Both the position numbers and the translations under genes were made by a program. Below the pieces are notes generated by a model. The model searched no databases. It was not told the DNA's origin and was given only the letters and a program-made list of their open reading frames with translations. Shown piece by piece: positions 59,796 to 64,000 of a DNA stretch of 64,000 bases. This DNA is from Glossina fuscipes (taxonomy: Eukaryota; Arthropoda; Insecta; Diptera; Glossinidae), in assembly GCF_014805625.2 (NCBI RefSeq), contig NW_023998455.1:6365805-6429804 (forward strand), in the 5' to 3' direction. Within the stretch, counting starts at the first letter, position 1; each line of letters begins with the position of its first letter.

Positions 59796-59828
<33 letters not shown>
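59796..59828. repeat. (GT)n microsatellite
   Basis: About 16 GT dinucleotides, preceded by a T-run of over 20 near 59731-59752 and by ACACATATGTGTATGTGTAG. A typical polymorphic marker type. Confidence 0.95.
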
Positions 59829-59829
<1 letters not shown>

Positions 59830-59831
<2 letters not shown>

Positions 59832-61970
59832 GTGCTTTAAGCATTTTTTTATTTTTCTCTCATTCGTTTTATAAAGAAAAACAAAAATGTCGTCAATTAA
59901 AAAGTTTAGCTTTTAATCAAAGTCTCTTCAAAAAGACAAAAAATGTAAAGTGCAAGCACAAGTGCTAAGCCAAGCATATGTACATATAAGCAAGCGTACA
60001 TTTTTGGGGAAAAAAGTAACGTCTTATATAATTAAGAATTTCTCATAAGAATTTAAATGAAAAGGAATCACACGTTCTGTCATTCATCCTTCATTGACTT
60101 GTAGACGCATTATTTCATTCTTCGCTGAATCCGCCTATCGTTATTGTGACATCGCTTCAGTTGTACAATATTTTCAATATTATCATTATTATTATTATTT
60201 TATTTTTTATATATACATTTCTCAACAATAAATGATGAATTGAACCGAGCTATTCTCTTAAATAACTTAATGGTTTATATCAAGAAGGGATTGCTTGTCG
60301 TCTTTAAAAATCCACACAACACTCCTCGACGACGACCAGCAATTCACATTAAGCCAATTTAACCGCCATCAATATTATTCAATCAATATTCAGAATTAAT
60401 GCATTCGTAGCCGACAGAATACGACATCAACAGAATTTTAAAACTTTTCTTTCGGTTGACTTGCGATTCCAGGGAATCGTACTAATTGTATCAAAGTATG
60501 CATCATTAATCAATCAATCAATATAATGCCATGACAGTGTATGCCTTGATAAGCTGCTCATATAATGCAAGCTCAGCGAACGTAATCATCATTTCACCGC
60601 AATAAGGAAAATGTGTTTTCGACACTACAATGGAACGCAAAGTTTCTTTATTGAAATTCTGAAATTTGAGTCAATAGATAGCACAAGATTTCCTATTTTT
60701 ACATATTTAAGGATAGGAGGAGGGGATGAGTGTTTGATTCGATTCTGTGCATAAACTAATTTAACAGATGACTTCTTATCTTTATCGGTAAGAGGGGGAA
60801 AGCATCCTCGATGCGAAATTATCGACTGATGTAATACACTGAGGTAACGGATTTTTACCAGAAGTGGAGAATGTATGTGTTGCTCCGTTTTATTTTAAGC
60901 AAACTTTCGTAAGTTCTTTAAGTTTCCTTTAAGTATGCCTAACGTAGCTAAAAGTTGATGCTCCCCACACGACGTCTCCAACAAAACACTTGATGACTTA
61001 GTTTAGCTCCTAAGTGTTCGATTCCACATATCGTCGATTGGAATAAAAAAAAATTATATAACACATTTCAGAAGAATAGAAAACTATGTAAATTTCAAAT
61101 TGAAAAAATCCCGTTACTGCTGTTGTTACTAAGATGGTTGAAACTGAGTCGAATGCATTTAAATATTTTGCATATTTTTTTTTGCACAACGGTGTCCTTT
61201 ATGAAATCATTTGCCTTGGACCTGCAAACCTAGAAACCTTAAAATGTTTTGAACGCGGACGATTGTTCGGTATAAACCCAAAAATAAATGTCTGACAACT
61301 TTTCCTTTGGTTATGCAACTTTCCCTTTGGTTTTTCTAAACACTCCGTCTTTCTCTTTGCTTACCATTACATTGATTGATTTGCATTGATTGACGGCTAC
61401 TTCCACAGCATACCGAAATAAACGCTCAACATAGTAAATTGTTGCCACTTGACATCAAAACGGAGCTGAATGGCAAATTGCTCTAGAAAGTCACTTATCT
61501 GCGCACACTGCACTGCAGTGGAAGGGATAAAAAGGAATAACGATTTTTCTCCACAAGTAAGAGTTTTCTTCAATTACCCGAAAGACACTGTAAGGTAAGT
61601 AACCCTTTCTTACCAAACATTCATTTTGTTTCATTGAGTAACAAAATTATGTTAGTTTAACAGTTGATTATGAGGTATTCAACCTTTTTGCTACACCTCT
61701 GATTGATTGGCGTGGATTTTGCTCCGATATTGCCGTCAAGTCCACCAAAAAAAACCAATTTTTAATTTCCCGATCAATTGTCAGTCCTTCACCGCATACA
61801 CTGCTGAATGCTGAATGTAGCGTGCAACACATAAAACAGTTCACAAAATACTAAGTGAACTCTCATCTATATAGTGACAAAACAAAAACCTTTTTGTTTC
61901 GGTGACTCATAGTGGGTAAATACGAACAATAGATTCTACCTCCCTGCACCGGAAGTTATTGATGACTCGA
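59830..61970. other. Intergenic stretch, nothing recognised
   Basis: AT-rich DNA with a short (ATT)n run near 60183-60200 and CAATCAATCAAT near 60510. No gene seen. Confidence 0.4.
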
Positions 61971-62114
61971 CTTACTATATTCTTGATCGGGATAAAATGC
62001 TCAATCCACTAAGCCATGTCTGTCGGTGCGTTTGGCAGTGTAATTACAATTACTGATGAACCGGATTCTTCTTCTTCTTTCAAAGGTTATTCTCTGAATT
62101 TCTTTCTATATGTC

Positions 62115-62414
62115 TCAATTTAAATTAGTAGAGTCACCCCACGGAAAATGTAAATCGAGTTGATTATTATGTACTATCATGCTTAACATGCTCTCATACA
62201 AGTCGACAATTGACTTTTTATGCGTATTGCTTAAAAAATTAATCCACGAGCGTGCGCTTAGTATAGTTTGGGCGGTCAGATATGTATTCATGTAATGATT
62301 ACAGAAATCGTGAGATCCGCCGACGATTTTCCAGTCATCAGGATTCGAACGTATTATTCCAGGCGTCGATAATAAACTTTTATTTTTTTTATCAGGCCGT
62401 GAATGCTTTTCCAT
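62115..62414 (-). CDS. Candidate terminal coding region (99 codons), gene unknown
   Basis: An open frame with ATG at 62414 and TGA at 62115. The translation is compositionally protein-like: TPGIIRSNPDDWKIVGGSHD is followed by FCNHYMNTYLTAQTILSARS and ends LHFPWGDSTNLN. It lies between two DINE-1-like fragments (61975-62040 and 62545-62735). That could mean a small gene, or a piece of a larger transposon. No domain is recognised, and the length alone is not beyond chance in this window. Confidence 0.3.
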   Translation of the reverse strand: MEKHSRPDKKNKSLLSTPGIIRSNPDDWKIVGGSHDFCNHYMNTYLTAQTILSARSWINFLSNTHKKSIVDLYESMLSMIVHNNQLDLHFPWGDSTNLN

Positions 62415-62544
62415 GCAAGGTAATCCGAAAACGTGTACAAACTCGCTATTCAGAGATTCCTTCCCTATCCCCGGATAAGTAAGGAAAGTATATTTATAGC
62501 GGTTCCATAATTATTTTCCGTATCAGTACCTGCTTATTCTCGGT

Positions 62545-62735
62545 TTATATTCTTGATCGGTGTCAAATCCTGTTGCTCATATGTCTGTCTGCCTATGTTT
62601 CTGTACTTGGTGAACACTTTCCCAGTTCTAACTTTATTGCTCTTTGCTAATAAACTACAACCGATATATCGACAAAAATTTCTGCGTACATTTTACGGGT
62701 AATCCGACAGGGCTCACCTAAGGTAAAAAGTATCG
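62545..62735 (+). mobile_element. DINE-1-like repeat fragment (with a smaller one at 61975-62040)
   Basis: TATATTCTTGATCGGTGTCA, TATGTCTGTCTGCC, CTACAACCGATATATCGAC and TACATTTTACGGGTAATCC. The smaller piece has TTCTTGATCGGGATAAAATG and AAGCCATGTCTGTCGGTG. Both belong to the family at 47060 and 63490. Confidence 0.6.
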
Positions 62736-63489
62736 TTACGTTTTTTTTTTTTTTGGATTCTTTTCATGTGCTTGTTCCTGTTTATATACTTGGAATGAAG
62801 AGGAAAAGGAACAAGAAGAACGAGTACTAGTTAACCATTAACCGGCGACGCGAAAATAGCTATTGCAGGAAAATTTCATTATGAGCAAATGTTTCAGTTT
62901 AAGTCTTTCTTCGATTCATCTGCAGAGCAACGATAGCTTACTCGCAATCAAAATTTTTTTTTGGTTTTTTAATCCTTTTGAAAATTTATGTCTTAGTATT
63001 TGCGGCCTTGAAAAGTCAAATAAAAAGGCGGACTGGGACCTGATCTGATCTAATGCCCAAGAATGCAATAACGAATTGAAAGTGTCCTGGACATCATAGC
63101 AAGTCGAAAGTTAAAATTAGTACTCGTTGGGGCATTTAGTGGCGGATCTAAAAATACATAAAAACTCGCTTTAAGGCCATAGAGTTTATTAAGTGAAAAC
63201 ATATCCTTCCAAAACTCTTTGCCCCGAAGTAATTGATAACAACATCATCTGCAAGTAATTAAGAAAACTTTTAGTGGCTGATTACCACACTCTCGACACA
63301 ATCACAGCAGTGACATAACAGCAATAGTGACTAACAACTGCATTAAATGATATGCAAGTACGTAAAAGCTTGCGAAGCTTTAATGGTTGACGCAATAAAA
63401 AAAAACATTACATTTAATGTTAAGGGCAATTGAATGCCTTTAAGTTTCAATTTAAGTTTTTGTCGTTTTTATATGCACTGCCGACGACG

Positions 63490-63930
63490 AGTGGTGTGTC
63501 GTAATGTTTGCAACGCGCGAAGGCAAGCTTCAGAGACCCTATAAAGTAAATACGTATATTCTTAATAATGTCTGTCCGTGTGAGTGTGCGTCTGTGTGGT
63601 GCGTATTCTTGGTATTGCCGTAGTCAAAAAAGCGAAGATGTGAAGTTCAAATTTGGTAGAAACATTAAAAGTTTTTGTACGCAGGTTGGTTGGGTCGATT
63701 GAAAATGGGCCAAATTGGTCACAGCTCACCCACAGCAAAGGGTAAACTGAGCCCAACTCCTTTTTTTTAGGTAAAAATTTGTGGATTTTTGCTCATTATT
63801 TGCAAACAATCATGAAAGATAGAAGTCTAAAACTTTCAGCATTTAGTTGACGGAAACTGTACCGTATTAATGTGCAAAAATGGAAAGAATCGGACAAGTG
63901 CCCAAAAAGTTACGTAAGGTAAGTGCAGAA
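63490..63930 (+). mobile_element. DINE-1-like interspersed repeat copy
   Basis: GTAATGTTTGCAACGCGCGA, GCTTCAGAGACCCTATAAAG, ATGTCTGTCCGTGTGAG, GCGAAGATGTGAAGTTCAAA, AAATGGGCCAAATTGGTCAC and TTTTTGCTCATTATTTGC. It matches 24990-25330 inverted over about 330 bp. The 64-codon minus frame inside is not a gene. Confidence 0.7.
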
Positions 63931-64000
63931 GATAGAGTGTTTAAAATTATTTTGTACATCCCTGAAATGAAGATATATTATCTGCCTAAAAATGTGTGTT

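Noticed and set aside
62330..62360. GTTCGAATCC on the minus strand, resembling a tRNA B box
   Set aside because: No A box at the right distance and no cloverleaf could be formed by eye.

Overview
The window looks like nuclear DNA from a higher fly (Diptera, probably a schizophoran such as a Glossina- or Musca-like species). Support comes from three fly-like genes with short introns, a strongly AT-rich background, many degraded mariner relics, and interspersed repeats of the kind found in muscomorph flies (poly-purine boxes, cggacggatgg-type motifs, fragments resembling ttcttgatca). One 100-N assembly gap lies at 28091-28190. There are no prokaryotic features: no operons, CRISPR arrays or rRNA, and I saw no tRNA.

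Layout. 1-4620 is the gene-dense end. It holds the 3' part of an unidentified Ser/Lys/Cys-rich gene (+), a possible terminal exon at 1208-1367 (+), a complete two-exon EMC6 gene (+, 2840-3241), and, converging on it 75 bp away, a complete four-exon beta-1,4-galactosyltransferase 7 gene (-, 4465-3317). 4620-28000 is gene-poor. It contains a 514-bp near-palindrome (6095-6608), mariner relics, GC-rich repeat copies, a minisatellite-like tandem array (24340-24760) and microsatellites. 28578-35392 (-) is a complete five-exon CCAP receptor gene (neuropeptide GPCR) with a 4.8-kb first intron that carries two transposon-derived repeats. 36000-64000 is again gene-poor, with a third mariner relic, several repeat copies and a few unplaced coding-like stretches.

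Function. EMC6 is a core ER membrane-insertase subunit. Beta4GalT7 is the Golgi enzyme that adds the first galactose of the glycosaminoglycan linker. Both have a CAGCTG E-box about 105 bp upstream of the start codon, as expected for housekeeping promoters. The CCAP receptor responds to crustacean cardioactive peptide and acts in ecdysis and cardiac/visceral control. No shared pathway links the three genes.

I did not find a convincing undescribed gene system. The items most worth a second look are the 514-bp palindrome, the GC-AG intron in EMC6, the tandem 3' splice sites in beta4GalT7, the inverted pair of 0.5-0.7 kb repeats (30.7 kb and 58.4 kb), the GC-rich repeat pair, and five coding-like stretches with no recognised family. 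All identifications are by eye from motifs and remembered family signatures; no database search was run.
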